From the NCBI RefSeq assembly GCF_046483665.1, contig NZ_JAWOCR010000054.1, positions 3,515 through 67,514 on the forward strand: a stretch of DNA of 64,000 bases. Reading direction: 5' to 3'. This document shows, piece by piece, positions 24,663-34,056 of the stretch. The position numbers were made by a program, and so were the translations under genes. Source of the stretch: Thiohalophilus sp046483665. GTDB taxonomy: Bacteria; Pseudomonadota; Gammaproteobacteria; UBA6429; Thiohalophilaceae. How positions within the stretch are numbered: position 1 is the first letter of the stretch; each line of letters opens with the position of its first letter. Below the pieces are notes generated by a model. It made no database searches. It had not been told where the DNA came from and saw only the letters and a list, made by a program, of their open reading frames with translations.

Positions 24663-26069
24663 GTGAGTTCACGCGATCGCCCCGATCCCGATTCGACTCA
24701 CGACTTCACCAGCCGACACGGGCCCCCGAGCGATACCATCGCGGCCCTGGCCACGCCGCCGGGGCGCGGGGGCGTCGGTATTATTCGGGTTTCGGGTCCG
24801 ATTGCCGCAACGATCGCCGAAACGGTGCTGGGTTACCTGCCCCGACCACGCTATGCCGAATACCTTCCGTTCTATGATGCCGCACAGCAGGCGATCGATA
24901 CCGGCCTGGCGCTCTGGTTTCCGCAACCCCATTCGTTTACCGGTGAAGATGTGCTGGAATTGCACGGTCACGGTGGCCCGGTGGTGATGGATATGCTCCT
25001 GGCACGGGTCATCGAGCTGGGCGCGCGCCTGGCCCGTCCCGGTGAATTTTCCGAGCGAGCTTTTCTTAACGACAAGCTGGATCTGGCCCAGGCCGAGGCG
25101 GTCGCCGATTTGATCGAAGCGGGATCCGAGCAGGCGGTCCGCTCTGCGCAACGTTCCCTGCAGGGAATATTCTCCGACTGGATTCACAGCGTGGTGGAAC
25201 AGCTGACCGAATTGCGCATCTACGTGGAGGCGGCTATCGATTTTCCCGAAGAGGAGATCGACTTTCTTTCCGATAAACGGGTGACCGATCAGCTCGACTG
25301 GTTGCAGCGCGAGCTGGATGAGGTGATCAAACAGGCCCATCAGGGCCAGCTGCTGCGCGAGGGCATGCGTATCGTGCTGGCCGGTCAGCCCAATACCGGT
25401 AAATCGAGTCTGCTCAATGCGCTGGCCGGGCGCGAATCGGCCATCGTCACCCATATTGCCGGGACCACCCGCGATGTATTGCGCGAGGAGATCAGTATCG
25501 ACGGCCTGCCCCTGCACATTATCGATACTGCCGGGTTGCGCGAGGGCGGGGATGAGGTGGAGCGGATCGGGATGGAACGCACCTGGCAGGCCATAGAACA
25601 GGCCGACCGGGTGCTGCTGCTGATCGACGATCGCCAGGGTTTTGGTGACGGCGAGGCCGCCATCCTGCAACAACTGCCGGCCCATCTGCCGGTGACCCGC
25701 ATCCACAACAAGATCGATCTCAGCGGGGCATCGCCTCGCGTGCAGGAAGACGCCCATGGCGCACAGGTCTATCTGTCGGCAGTGGCGGGACAGGGCATCG
25801 AGCAGTTGCGGGATCATCTCAAGGCCTGCGTCGGCTACACTTCTGCAGGAGAGGGGGTATTCATGGCCCGGCGTCGGCACGTGGATGCCCTGCAGCGTGC
25901 CGCACGGCGGATAGAAAACGGGGCCAATCAGCTCACCCTACGGGGTGCCGGAGAACTGTTAGCCGAGGATCTGCGCCAGGCTCAGCAGGATCTGGGCGAA
26001 ATTACCGGTGAGGTAAGCAGCGACGATCTGCTGGGGAAAATCTTTTCCAGTTTTTGCATCGGCAAATAA
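24663..26069 (+). CDS. mnmE: tRNA uridine-5-carboxymethylaminomethyl modification GTPase MnmE
   Basis: GTPase that acts with MnmG to modify the wobble uridine of several tRNAs. It has the N-terminal folate-binding domain (TIAALATPPGRGGVGIIRVS), the inserted G domain with GQPNTGKSS (P-loop), GTTRD and DTAGLRE, and the C-terminal catalytic CIGK. GTG at 24663 is used, 12 bases after yidC; the first 20 or so residues are an unconserved tail, so a later start is possible. The mnmG-rsmG-parAB genes that often follow are absent here. Confidence 0.96.
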   Translation: MSSRDRPDPDSTHDFTSRHGPPSDTIAALATPPGRGGVGIIRVSGPIAATIAETVLGYLPRPRYAEYLPFYDAAQQAIDTGLALWFPQPHSFTGEDVLELHGHGGPVVMDMLLARVIELGARLARPGEFSERAFLNDKLDLAQAEAVADLIEAGSEQAVRSAQRSLQGIFSDWIHSVVEQLTELRIYVEAAIDFPEEEIDFLSDKRVTDQLDWLQRELDEVIKQAHQGQLLREGMRIVLAGQPNTGKSSLLNALAGRESAIVTHIAGTTRDVLREEISIDGLPLHIIDTAGLREGGDEVERIGMERTWQAIEQADRVLLLIDDRQGFGDGEAAILQQLPAHLPVTRIHNKIDLSGASPRVQEDAHGAQVYLSAVAGQGIEQLRDHLKACVGYTSAGEGVFMARRRHVDALQRAARRIENGANQLTLRGAGELLAEDLRQAQQDLGEITGEVSSDDLLGKIFSSFCIGK

Positions 26070-26095
26070 CAGCGGCAACGGAGGAGATCCGATCC

Positions 26096-26911
26096 ATGAC
26101 GATAAAACGTTATCTGACCCTGATGCTGGGTGCGATTATGCTGGTGGCCTGTACCACCAGTCCGACCGGCCGTTCCCAGCTGATGCTGATCTCGCCGAAA
26201 ACGGCAATCGCTGAATCGGAAAAAGCGTATATCAATACGGTCGGGACGCTGAGCAAGAAGAACAGGCTGGTCCGCGATGCGGAAGTAAATCAACGGGTTG
26301 TGGAAATAACCGGTCGGCTGGTTGCGGTTGCCGAGAAACAATATCCCGATTCGGCAAACTGGAAATGGAGTGTCGCGGTCATCGACGATCCCGACACTAT
26401 TAATGCCTGGGCCATGGCCGGTGGGCGTATGGCAGTCTATACCGGTCTGCTCCAGCAGCTCCAATTGACCGATGCCGAACTGGCCCAGATCATGGGCCAT
26501 GAAATCGCCCATGCTCTGGCCCATCACACAGCCGAAAAGATGTCGGTGGCCATTGCGACCCAGCTGGGGGTCAGCGCAGTTGGTATCGTCACCGATGCGT
26601 CGGACTCGACTCTTACCGCGGGGGCCATTGCTGCGCAACTGGCGGTGCAGTTACCCCATAGCCGGACTGCTGAATCGGAAGCCGATCGCATCGGGATCGA
26701 GCTCGCGGCCCGGGCCGGATACGATCCGCAGGCCGCCGTGACACTCTGGCACAAGATGGAAAAAGTCAGCGGCAACGGACCACCGCAATTTTTAAGCACG
26801 CACCCGTCACCCGGTGACCGTCAGAAAACGCTTCGCCAGCTGGTCCCGCAAATGCGCCAGCTGCAGCGGGCAAGCCCGGGGCCCGTGGCGCCTGTCGAAC
26901 TGGCCCGGTGA
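26096..26911 (+). CDS. M48 family metallopeptidase, predicted lipoprotein
   Basis: Periplasmic zinc protease, probably anchored in a membrane. Signal peptide with lipobox LVAC|T near residue 20, then the zinc motif HEIAHALAHH (His-Glu-x-x-His; about residues 141-150) and a downstream ESEADRIGIE with the third ligand. The 271-residue size fits small M48 lipoproteins such as LoiP/YcaL, which act in envelope quality control. The ATG at 26096 is chosen because of the GGAGGAG before it. Its target is unknown. Confidence 0.9.
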   Translation: MTIKRYLTLMLGAIMLVACTTSPTGRSQLMLISPKTAIAESEKAYINTVGTLSKKNRLVRDAEVNQRVVEITGRLVAVAEKQYPDSANWKWSVAVIDDPDTINAWAMAGGRMAVYTGLLQQLQLTDAELAQIMGHEIAHALAHHTAEKMSVAIATQLGVSAVGIVTDASDSTLTAGAIAAQLAVQLPHSRTAESEADRIGIELAARAGYDPQAAVTLWHKMEKVSGNGPPQFLSTHPSPGDRQKTLRQLVPQMRQLQRASPGPVAPVELAR

Positions 26912-27013
26912 ATCCAATCTGGAATGCAGAAGGGGCTGTTCAGAGATGCAGGTCAGGTTCGCATCGCGCTACCTGACATTCTCTGTATCTCCTTTATACG
27001 GAAAAGGCGCATC

Positions 27014-27086
27014 CTCTCGCAGAGACGCCACGACGCATAGAATCTGATATTGTGCATTCTCAGCGGGCTCTGCGTCTTCGCGAGAG
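27014..27086. repeat. Family C inverted repeat
   Basis: CTCTCGCAGAGACGC (27014-27028) and GCGTCTTCGCGAGAG (27072-27086) are 15-base inverted arms with two mismatches, separated by 43 bases. It lies between the converging M48 gene and the DUF4136 gene, and its right end stops seven bases before the latter. Another family C copy is at 30.06 kb. Confidence 0.8.
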
Positions 27087-27092
27087 TATGGT

Positions 27093-27647
27093 TTAGTTGG
27101 GTGGATAGCGTTCGAGGATCGCCTCGACCAGATCATTAACCAGGCGGGTCAGAGTTTCGGGCGTACTGCCGGAAGTCAGCCGGCGGCTGTCAGAACCGCG
27201 CCATAACAACTTGTCGGCAGAGTCGTGAAAATCGATGGTGAGAATAATCCGATCATAGGATTCTACATCGGAAGCGGGAAAACCATAGCCGAAGCCGATA
27301 CCCACATTACGGCTGAAGGTGCCGATGCCGATCGAGACACCGGAAGCATCGCTTTCGATTTCCTGTTTGATATCAATACGGTAACTGACACGCATATCCG
27401 GTTTCGTTGAGGCTTGCAAACCTTTTCGTATCAGAGTCTCGCGCAGGGCAGTGACCACCCGTTGTTGCATCAGTCTGCTGTCGATACGCGGATCGTCACT
27501 GATCTTGACCGGTTCGGTTTGAAGTTCAAAACTGTGAAGGGTCGCAAAATCCGTGTTTTGATCATAGTCGACATTGACAGTTGTACTGCAGGCCACCAGC
27601 TGAAGGGATACAAGTAGCAGGATAAATCCACGTAATACTGACATCAT
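27093..27647 (-). CDS. DUF4136 domain lipoprotein
   Basis: 184-residue protein with a signal peptide and lipobox LVACST, followed by the DUF4136 region: NVDYDQNTDFATLHSFEL, RIDSRLMQQRVVTALRETL, and a Gly-rich strand segment GIGTFSRNVGIGFGYGF. Such proteins are envelope lipoproteins of unknown function. Start at 27647 directly abuts the ParA-like gene stop, so the two may be co-transcribed. Confidence 0.9.
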   Translation of the reverse strand: MMSVLRGFILLLVSLQLVACSTTVNVDYDQNTDFATLHSFELQTEPVKISDDPRIDSRLMQQRVVTALRETLIRKGLQASTKPDMRVSYRIDIKQEIESDASGVSIGIGTFSRNVGIGFGYGFPASDVESYDRIILTIDFHDSADKLLWRGSDSRRLTSGSTPETLTRLVNDLVEAILERYPPN

Positions 27648-28289
27648 CTAGACTCCCTGACTGCGTTTGCTCCTCAGCCATCGAATTAATGGTTCCCATT
27701 GTTCGAGATCCCACCATACCTGCGAGGGTGCCATTTCGAAAATACCAACGCCCCGTTCCTCGGCCCGAATATAATTCTGGGTATCACGCAGGGTGGTAAT
27801 AAACGGGATTTTCAAACTTTTCAAAAACGCCTGTAGTGACTGATAGATCAGGGTGTTTTCCCGCACCCGGTTGGCCACCACGGCGACACGAGTCTCATTA
27901 CGGGAGACCTTGCCGGTGGTGAGAAGTTCCTTCATGAAATCAGCTGCGGCGCGAATATCAATTGGGGAAGGCAGCACCGGTACAATGATGGTTTCGACCC
28001 GGCGGACAAGGCGGGTCAGCTCCGCGCCCTGTACCCGGGCCGGGGCATCCATAATGACCACGTCTGTCGTTTTGGGTGCGCGAACCGGGTTGCGGGTTGC
28101 ATCGATGCCATGAATCAGCGGACACGTATCGGGTCGGACCCCGAGCCAGGCCAGGCTGGAGCCTTGCGGATCAAAGTCGGCCAGGGCGACCTGTTGTTCC
28201 TGCTCACAAGCGTAATAACTGGCCAGATTGGTCGCGATCGTGCTTTTACCACAACCGCCCTTGGCATTGAGTAACATGATATTGCGCAT
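27648..28289 (-). CDS. Orphan ParA/MinD-family ATPase
   Basis: 213-residue deviant-Walker ATPase: KGGCGKST near the N-terminus, then ADFDPQGSSLAW and VVIMDAPARVQGAEL. Family members position cargo, plasmids or chromosomes, but no parB or partner protein is adjacent; the next gene encodes a DUF4136 lipoprotein. It is short and lacks an N-terminal DNA-binding domain, resembling chemotaxis- or carboxysome-positioning ParAs rather than chromosomal ParA. Function is unknown. Confidence 0.88.
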   Translation of the reverse strand: MRNIMLLNAKGGCGKSTIATNLASYYACEQEQQVALADFDPQGSSLAWLGVRPDTCPLIHGIDATRNPVRAPKTTDVVIMDAPARVQGAELTRLVRRVETIIVPVLPSPIDIRAAADFMKELLTTGKVSRNETRVAVVANRVRENTLIYQSLQAFLKSLKIPFITTLRDTQNYIRAEERGVGIFEMAPSQVWWDLEQWEPLIRWLRSKRSQGV

Positions 28290-28312
28290 CAGGTACGACC
28301 TCCTTCTCTATC

Positions 28313-28350
28313 TAAGGGACGAGGTACGAGGGACGAGTAACGAGGTAAGG
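28313..28350. repeat. Family B repeat
   Basis: TAAGGGACGAGGTACGAGGG and the following ACGAGTAACGAGGTAAGG consist of about three repeats of a GAGG(G)ACGAG(T)AAC unit. Matching copies lie near 1.6, 1.75, 36.98 and 50.22 kb. It is in the gap before ubiD's 3' end, about 120 bases from a family A arm. Confidence 0.75.
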
Positions 28351-28470
28351 CGTGTTGTATCGGTACCAGTCCTATCAGTCTAGTCAAAACCGGCCTTTTG
28401 TGCGAAGCAAAAGCAACAATCAGGCAGTTCCATATGTTAGCCAGCTAGACACACGGGCTAGAAAAAAATA

Positions 28471-28500
28471 AATCTTCGTGACTTGGTGTCTTGGTGGTTA
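28471..28500. repeat. Family A repeat, right arm touching ubiD stop
   Basis: AATCTTCGTGACTTGGTGTC and the following TTGGTGGTTA match the right arm of family A. The last three bases supply the ubiD stop codon on the minus strand, so the element reaches the very end of the gene. Confidence 0.7.
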
Positions 28501-29982
28501 TGTTTTTTCGCCATTATCGAAAATGCCCAGTTCATCCCAGATGTCATCGATGCGTTGCTTGACGCTGTCATCCATGCTGATAGGATGACCCCATTCACGC
28601 TGCGTTTCGCCCGGCCATTTGTTCGTGGCATCGAAGCCGATCTTGCTGCCCAGGCCGGAGACCGGCGAGGCAAAATCGAGATAATCGATCGGGGTATTGT
28701 CGATCAGGGTGGTATCACGAATCGGATCCATGCGGGTTGTCATGGCCCAGATCACATCCTGCCAATCGCGTACGTTGACATCCTCGTCGGTGACAATCAC
28801 AAACTTGGTATACATGAACTGACGCAGGAACGACCAGACACCGAGCATCACACGTTTGGCATGGCCGGGATACTGCTTTTTCATGCTGACCACGGCCATG
28901 CGATAGGAGCAGCCTTCCGGCGGCAGATAAAAATCGACAATCTCGGGAAACTGTTTTTGCAGCAGCGGCACAAAGACTTCATTTAACGCGACACCCAGCA
29001 CAGCCGGTTCATCGGGCGGGCGGCCGGTATAGGTGCTGTGATAGATCGGATCGGGTCGATGGGTGATGCGCTCGACGGTGAAGACAGGGAATTGCTCCAC
29101 CTCGTTATAATAACCGGTGTGATCGCCAAACGGGCCTTCCTCCGCCATCTCGCCCGGATGAATGACACCCTCAAGCACAAATTCGGCCGAGGCCGGGACC
29201 TGCAAGTCGGAACCGAGACATTCTGTTACTTCGGTTTTATCGCCGCGTAACAGTCCGGCAAAGCCGTATTCTGAAAGCGTATCGGGCACCGGTGTCACGG
29301 CACCGAGGATGGTCGCGGGATCGGCGCCCAGGGCCACGGCTACCGGGAAGGGTTCGCCAGGGTTCGTCTGTTGCCAGTCGCGATAGTCGAGCGCGCCTCC
29401 GCGATGCGCCAGCCAGCGCATGATCACCTTGTTACGACTGATTACCTGCTGGCGATAAATTCCCAGATTCTGTCGCTCCTTGTTGGGGCCGCGGGTGATC
29501 ACCAGGGCCCAGGTGATCAGCGGGCCGGCATCCCCCGGCCAGCAGGTCTGAATGGGCAGACAGGAAAGATCCACCTCATCCCCTTCAATCACCTGTTTCT
29601 GGCAGGGAGCGCCCTTGACCTGTTTGGGCGCCATGTTCAGGACCTGTTTGAAAATCGGGAGTTTACTCCAGGCATCCTTCATGCCTTTGGGCGGATCAGG
29701 CTCTTTTAAAAAGGCGAGTAACTTGCCCACTTCGCGCAGGGCTTCGACCGATTCTTCACCCATTCCCAGCGCCACCCGCTGTGGTGTGCCGAACAGGTTG
29801 GCCAGCACAGGGATATCCGAACCTTTGGGATTTTCGAACAGCAGTGCCGGCCCGCCAGCGCGCAGCGTGCGATCGCAGATCTCGGTCATCTCCAGGTGGG
29901 GATCGACCTCGTTGGGAATTCGTTTCAGTTCGCCCCGCTCTTCCAGACGGGCGATAAAATCACGTAAATCGCGGTATTTCAT
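28498..29982 (-). CDS. ubiD: 4-hydroxy-3-polyprenylbenzoate decarboxylase UbiD
   Basis: Prenylated-FMN-dependent decarboxylase in ubiquinone biosynthesis, needing UbiX for its cofactor. The 494 residues match E. coli UbiD (497). Visible motifs include SRNKVIMRWLAHRGGALD (cofactor/Mg binding), IPVLANLFGTPQRVALGMG near the N-terminus, and EEGPFGDHTGYYNEVE with a catalytic Glu. Other ubiquinone genes here are ubiE and ubiJ at 50.4-52.2 kb. Its 3' end abuts a family A repeat. Confidence 0.95.
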   Translation of the reverse strand: MKYRDLRDFIARLEERGELKRIPNEVDPHLEMTEICDRTLRAGGPALLFENPKGSDIPVLANLFGTPQRVALGMGEESVEALREVGKLLAFLKEPDPPKGMKDAWSKLPIFKQVLNMAPKQVKGAPCQKQVIEGDEVDLSCLPIQTCWPGDAGPLITWALVITRGPNKERQNLGIYRQQVISRNKVIMRWLAHRGGALDYRDWQQTNPGEPFPVAVALGADPATILGAVTPVPDTLSEYGFAGLLRGDKTEVTECLGSDLQVPASAEFVLEGVIHPGEMAEEGPFGDHTGYYNEVEQFPVFTVERITHRPDPIYHSTYTGRPPDEPAVLGVALNEVFVPLLQKQFPEIVDFYLPPEGCSYRMAVVSMKKQYPGHAKRVMLGVWSFLRQFMYTKFVIVTDEDVNVRDWQDVIWAMTTRMDPIRDTTLIDNTPIDYLDFASPVSGLGSKIGFDATNKWPGETQREWGHPISMDDSVKQRIDDIWDELGIFDNGEKT

Positions 29983-30058
29983 AGACGTTGCCTGCTGACC
30001 TTCGCTGCATCATAACGACAGCCGGATAACATGTCATCCAGATAGTGGTTTGAATATT

Positions 30059-30137
30059 ACTCTCGCAAAGACGCGGAGGCGCAGAGCAAGAATTAATTTG
30101 TTTCAAACTTTGCGTACTTTGCGCCTTGGCGAGAGTT
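30059..30137. repeat. Family C inverted repeat
   Basis: CTCTCGCAAAGACGCGGAGG with the adjoining CGCAGAGC, and TGCGTACTTTGCGCCTTGGC with GAGAG on the right, form a long imperfect stem around an AT-rich loop. It lies between convergent-spaced ubiD (start side) and xth (3' side). Same family as the copy at 27.0 kb. Confidence 0.8.
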
Positions 30138-30159
30138 ATTTATCAAGATTGAAAAAGGT

Positions 30160-30936
30160 TCAAAGTTGAACCGTTGCCACTACCGGTGCGTGGTCGGAGG
30201 GGCGTTCGAGTTGGCGTGGGGCGGTGTCGATGGCCGATCCGGTGACGCTGTCGGCCAGGTTATCGCTGATCAGGATGTGATCGATGCGCAGGCCGAGGTT
30301 GCGGCGAAAGGCTGCGGCGCGGTAGTCCCACCAGCTGTAGCTGCCCTCGGGCTGATCGAACAGACGAAACGAGTCTTTGAAGCCCAGCGCCAGCAGCTGG
30401 CGAAATTTATCCCGCTCCGGTTCGCTGACCAGTACCGAACCCTGCCAGGCCTGGGGGTCATGCACATCACGGTTTTCGGGGGCAATGTTGAAATCACCAA
30501 CTACGATGACATTGGTGTATAGCTGGCGTTGTGTCTCCAGCCAGGCCAGCAGGGCATCCAGCCAGTCGAGTTTGTAGCGATACTTGTCCGAGCCCACTTC
30601 GGATCCGTTGGGCACATACAGATTAATAAAGCGGACGTTATCGCAGGTGGCGGCGACCACGCGCCGCTGCGGATCCTCAAAATCGGGAATATCGAGCGCG
30701 ATCGCTTCGGGAGTCAGGGGCTGGCGGGCCAAGAGCGCCACGCCATTATAGGTTTTCTGGCCATTGGCAATTACGTTGTAGCCGGCGGTGGCCAGTTGTT
30801 CCAGAGGAAACTGTTCATTTTGCAGCTTGGTTTCCTGCAGGCCAACCAGGTCCGGCTGGTGCGCGGCGAGCCAGTCAAGCACCTGCGGTAATCTGACACG
30901 CAGGGAGTTCACATTCCAGCTGGCCAGTTTCAGCAT
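30160..30936 (-). CDS. Exodeoxyribonuclease III / AP endonuclease (ExoIII family)
   Basis: Base-excision-repair enzyme cleaving at abasic sites and removing 3' blocks. The 258-residue sequence starts at MLKLASWNVNSLRVRL and has the family ligands in LVGLQETKL (Glu near 36), VVGDFNIAPENRDVHDP (about 145-160), and the ending LRIDHILISD with SDHAPVV. The length and NIAPENRDVHDP block match the XthA/ExoA branch. No symbol is assigned because genomes commonly have two paralogues. Confidence 0.94.
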   Translation of the reverse strand: MLKLASWNVNSLRVRLPQVLDWLAAHQPDLVGLQETKLQNEQFPLEQLATAGYNVIANGQKTYNGVALLARQPLTPEAIALDIPDFEDPQRRVVAATCDNVRFINLYVPNGSEVGSDKYRYKLDWLDALLAWLETQRQLYTNVIVVGDFNIAPENRDVHDPQAWQGSVLVSEPERDKFRQLLALGFKDSFRLFDQPEGSYSWWDYRAAAFRRNLGLRIDHILISDNLADSVTGSAIDTAPRQLERPSDHAPVVATVQL

Positions 30937-30960
30937 ATCCGGGATCGGTTATATTGTTTG

Positions 30961-31776
30961 TCAGACGCGAAAACCGCCGTGGCGTCGGCGCAGTCGATAA
31001 TCCATCCAGCCAATCCCGGCAACGATGCCGATGATCAGCACCGTCAGCAGGGTCCCCCAGTACCAGCCCGGCAGGTCGGGGCGCCATTTTTCCAGTTCTT
31101 CGGCGCTGGGAAGTTGCTCGCGGCCGAGAAATTCCTGGGCCAGATCGATACGCGCCTGGAGGGACTCATTGCGTTTTTTCTGTTGTTCCAGCTGGGTCCG
31201 GTATTGTTCAACCCCCGGAGGATCGGGGGTGGATTGTTCAGATTGTTCCCGGAGGGTTTCGATTTCGGCCTGGAGTTGTTTGATCTGGCGTTCTTTTTCG
31301 GCCAGTTGCTGCAGGTTTTCCTCGTTAAGTGCCTCACTGTCGCCGCCGATATCGATCTGTTTTTTCAGTTCGCGGATAGTGGTTCGGGCATTGGATAATT
31401 CGTCCCTGCGAATTTGCAGATCCCGTTGGAGCTTGCTCAGGCGTTCGGTTTTTTGTTTGATATCGCTGGTCAACTCATCATGTTTTTTGGCCAGAAGATC
31501 GTATTCCACGGTAGCCGGCTGACGATCGACCAGATAGGCAGCATGGATCCAGCCCTGCTTACCGTCCTTCAGTCGAACCTGTTTAAAATCTTCCTGCGTC
31601 TGCAATACCTCCAAACGGTCGCCACTGGAGAGCATCGTGGTGATCGGGCTGTTAACGTCGGGTTGCTGATGGAGGCCGATCTCGATGCGATCGGTCACAT
31701 ATTCGGTGGCTGCCTGGCTCAAGGGGGAACCAACGAGTAACAGGACAAGCCAGGTAAACCGGAGGTATGTTTTCAT
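30961..31776 (-). CDS. TIGR04211 family SH3 domain-containing protein (YgiM-like)
   Basis: 271 residues with a signal peptide (ending SPLSQA|A), an SH3b domain (about 25-90, GDRLEVLQTQEDFKQVRL and KQGWIHAAYL), a long coiled coil (about 95-215, heptads rich in Leu, Glu, Lys), and a single C-terminal membrane helix (YWGTLLTVLIIGIVAGIGWM) with a basic tail. This SH3-coiled coil-TM order is typical of the family, whose exact envelope role is unclear. It is followed 24 bases later by xth. Confidence 0.9.
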   Translation of the reverse strand: MKTYLRFTWLVLLLVGSPLSQAATEYVTDRIEIGLHQQPDVNSPITTMLSSGDRLEVLQTQEDFKQVRLKDGKQGWIHAAYLVDRQPATVEYDLLAKKHDELTSDIKQKTERLSKLQRDLQIRRDELSNARTTIRELKKQIDIGGDSEALNEENLQQLAEKERQIKQLQAEIETLREQSEQSTPDPPGVEQYRTQLEQQKKRNESLQARIDLAQEFLGREQLPSAEELEKWRPDLPGWYWGTLLTVLIIGIVAGIGWMDYRLRRRHGGFRV

Positions 31777-31917
31777 TCTGTATATATCCAGCTATTTAAT
31801 TGTTTGGGCCTCCCGGCAACGCAGCAAAGAAGGATGCCGGGAGGCCAGACAGTCTGTTTGGTTACAGAGCCATTGTCATCATTCCGGTTTGTTCATACAG
31901 CAGCGCGAGCCTGTCAT

Positions 31918-33960
31918 TCATGCCGCAATGCCGGTATGACGCAACAAGGCATCGATTTTGGGTTCCCTGCCACGGAAGTCGACGAACAGCTGCATCGGTT
32001 CCCGGGTGCCGCCCTGCTCCAGTACCGATGTCAAAAACCGCTGACCGGTGGCGCGATCAAAAATGCCCTGTTCCTCAAACAGGGAGAAGGCATCAGCGGA
32101 CAACACTTCCGCCCACAGGTAACTGTAATAGCCGGCCGCGTAACCGCCAGCGAAGATATGCGCAAAACCGTGCTGGAATCGATTATACGGCGCGGGTTTG
32201 ACCACTGTCACTTCTTCCCGCACCTCATCCAGCATCTCCTGTATCCGGCTGCCCTGCCGCGGTTCATATTCCAGGTGCAGGCGAAAATCGAACATCGAGA
32301 ACTCCAGCTGGCGCACCATGAACATGCCGGCCTGGAAATTTTTCGCAGCATACATCTTCTGATAGAGATCCTCGGGTAAGGGTTCACCGGTTTGATAATG
32401 GCCGGTGATCACGTCCAGTGCCTCCCGTTCCCAGCACCAGTTTTCCATGAACTGGCTGGGCAGTTCGACCGCATCCCAGGCCACACCGTTGATACCCGAT
32501 ACCCCGATGTGATCGACCCGGGTCAGCATATGATGCAGACCGTGACCGAACTCATGGAACAGGGTGATCACCTCGTCATGAGTGAACAGGGCCGGCTGGT
32601 CACCGACCGGGGGAGTCAGGTTACAGGTCAGGTAAGCGACCGGCGTTTGCAGCTCGCCGCTGATGTGGCGCAGCCGTCCGCGGCAGTCGTCCATCCAGGC
32701 GCCGCCGCGTTTTTTCGATCGCGCATAGAGATCCAGATAGAACTGACCGCGCAGCTGCCCCTGTGCATCGCGAATTTCGTAAAAATGGATATCCGGATGC
32801 CAGGTATCGACCCCGTCGATCTCCTTGATCTGGATACCGTAGAGCCGTCTGACCACCTCGAACATGCCGGGGATGACGCGGCTCTCCGGAAAATAGGGTT
32901 TGAGATCTTCCTGCGAGATGGCGTATTTATGCTGGCGTAGCTTCTCAGAGTAATAGGCAATATCCCACGGCTTCAGCTGTTCCAGACCGTGCTGCTGGCA
33001 GGCAAAGTCGCTCAGTTCGGCGAGATCCTGCTCGGCCACCGGTTTGGACCGGCGGGCCAGATCATGCAAAAAGGAGAGCACCTGGTCCGGCGATTCGGCC
33101 ATCTTGGTGGCCAGCGAACGTTCGGCATAATTGGCGTAACCGAGCAGTTGGGACAGCTCGTGGCGCAGCGCGAGGATCTCCTCCATCACTTCGGAGTTAT
33201 CCCATTGTCCCGCGTTGGGCCCCTGGTCCGAAGCGCGGGTGATATAGGCCTCATGCAGTTCAGCGCGCAGATCCCGATCATCGGCATGGGTCATCACGGC
33301 ATAATAAGAGGGAAAATCGAGGGTAAAGACCCAGCCTTCCTGCGCTTTTTCCTCCGCGGCCTGGCGGGCCATGGCACGGGCCGATTCGGGCAGGCCGGCC
33401 AGCCGGGATTCATCAAGGATCTGCTTGTACCAGGCCTGGGTGGCATCCAGCAGGTTTTCCTCGAATCGGGTGGTCAGGTTGGAGAGCCGTTGCTGGATTT
33501 CCTTGTAACGCTGTTTTTTCTCCGTGGGCAGATCCACGCCGGAAAGATGAAAGTCGCGCAGCGCGTTGTCGATGATCTTTTTCTGTGACGGGCCCAGTTG
33601 TGCATATTCCGGCGAGTCGGCAACGGCTTTGTAAGCGGCATACAGCTGTTCGTTCTGGCCCAGTTCGGTGGCATAGTCACTGAGTTTGGGCAGACAGGCG
33701 TTGTACGCTTCGCGCAGGGCGTCGCTGTTGACCACCGAGTTCATGTGACTGACCGGCGACCAGATCCGATCCAGCCGATCGTCCATTTCTTCCAGGGGCT
33801 GGATCAGATTCTCCCAGCTGTAGTGATCGTTGTCGGCCAGCAGCTTTTGCAGTTGCTCACGGTTATGTTGCAATAACGTGTCGATTGCCGGCTCGACATG
33901 TTCGGGGTGAATACGACTGAACGGCGGCAGGCCGGTCAATTCAAGCAAAGGATTGGACAT
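31918..33960 (-). CDS. prlC: Oligopeptidase A (M3 family)
   Basis: Cytoplasmic zinc peptidase that degrades signal peptides and short oligopeptides. The M3 motif FHEFGHGLHHML (about residue 470) and the C-terminal YAAGYYSYLWAEV are intact. At 680 residues it equals E. coli PrlC. ATG at 33960 is used rather than the preceding TTG. It stands alone, with the YgiM-like gene 140 bases downstream. Confidence 0.96.
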   Translation of the reverse strand: MSNPLLELTGLPPFSRIHPEHVEPAIDTLLQHNREQLQKLLADNDHYSWENLIQPLEEMDDRLDRIWSPVSHMNSVVNSDALREAYNACLPKLSDYATELGQNEQLYAAYKAVADSPEYAQLGPSQKKIIDNALRDFHLSGVDLPTEKKQRYKEIQQRLSNLTTRFEENLLDATQAWYKQILDESRLAGLPESARAMARQAAEEKAQEGWVFTLDFPSYYAVMTHADDRDLRAELHEAYITRASDQGPNAGQWDNSEVMEEILALRHELSQLLGYANYAERSLATKMAESPDQVLSFLHDLARRSKPVAEQDLAELSDFACQQHGLEQLKPWDIAYYSEKLRQHKYAISQEDLKPYFPESRVIPGMFEVVRRLYGIQIKEIDGVDTWHPDIHFYEIRDAQGQLRGQFYLDLYARSKKRGGAWMDDCRGRLRHISGELQTPVAYLTCNLTPPVGDQPALFTHDEVITLFHEFGHGLHHMLTRVDHIGVSGINGVAWDAVELPSQFMENWCWEREALDVITGHYQTGEPLPEDLYQKMYAAKNFQAGMFMVRQLEFSMFDFRLHLEYEPRQGSRIQEMLDEVREEVTVVKPAPYNRFQHGFAHIFAGGYAAGYYSYLWAEVLSADAFSLFEEQGIFDRATGQRFLTSVLEQGGTREPMQLFVDFRGREPKIDALLRHTGIAA

Positions 33961-34056
33961 CAATACGGTACCTGATACTGTGTAAGTGAATTTGGGCGCT
34001 CCTTGCGCGGACTAATTTAGCATGAACCGCCATCGCCTGCGGCACGGGAGACAGTT

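Noticed and set aside
24669..25880. 403-codon minus-strand frame opposite mnmE
   Set aside because: Antisense to mnmE, which has all GTPase motifs; no ribosome site.
27648..28289. ParA-like gene as the partner of the parS sites
   Set aside because: It has no ParB neighbour, is short, and chromosomal parAB normally follow rsmG; the true pair is expected elsewhere.
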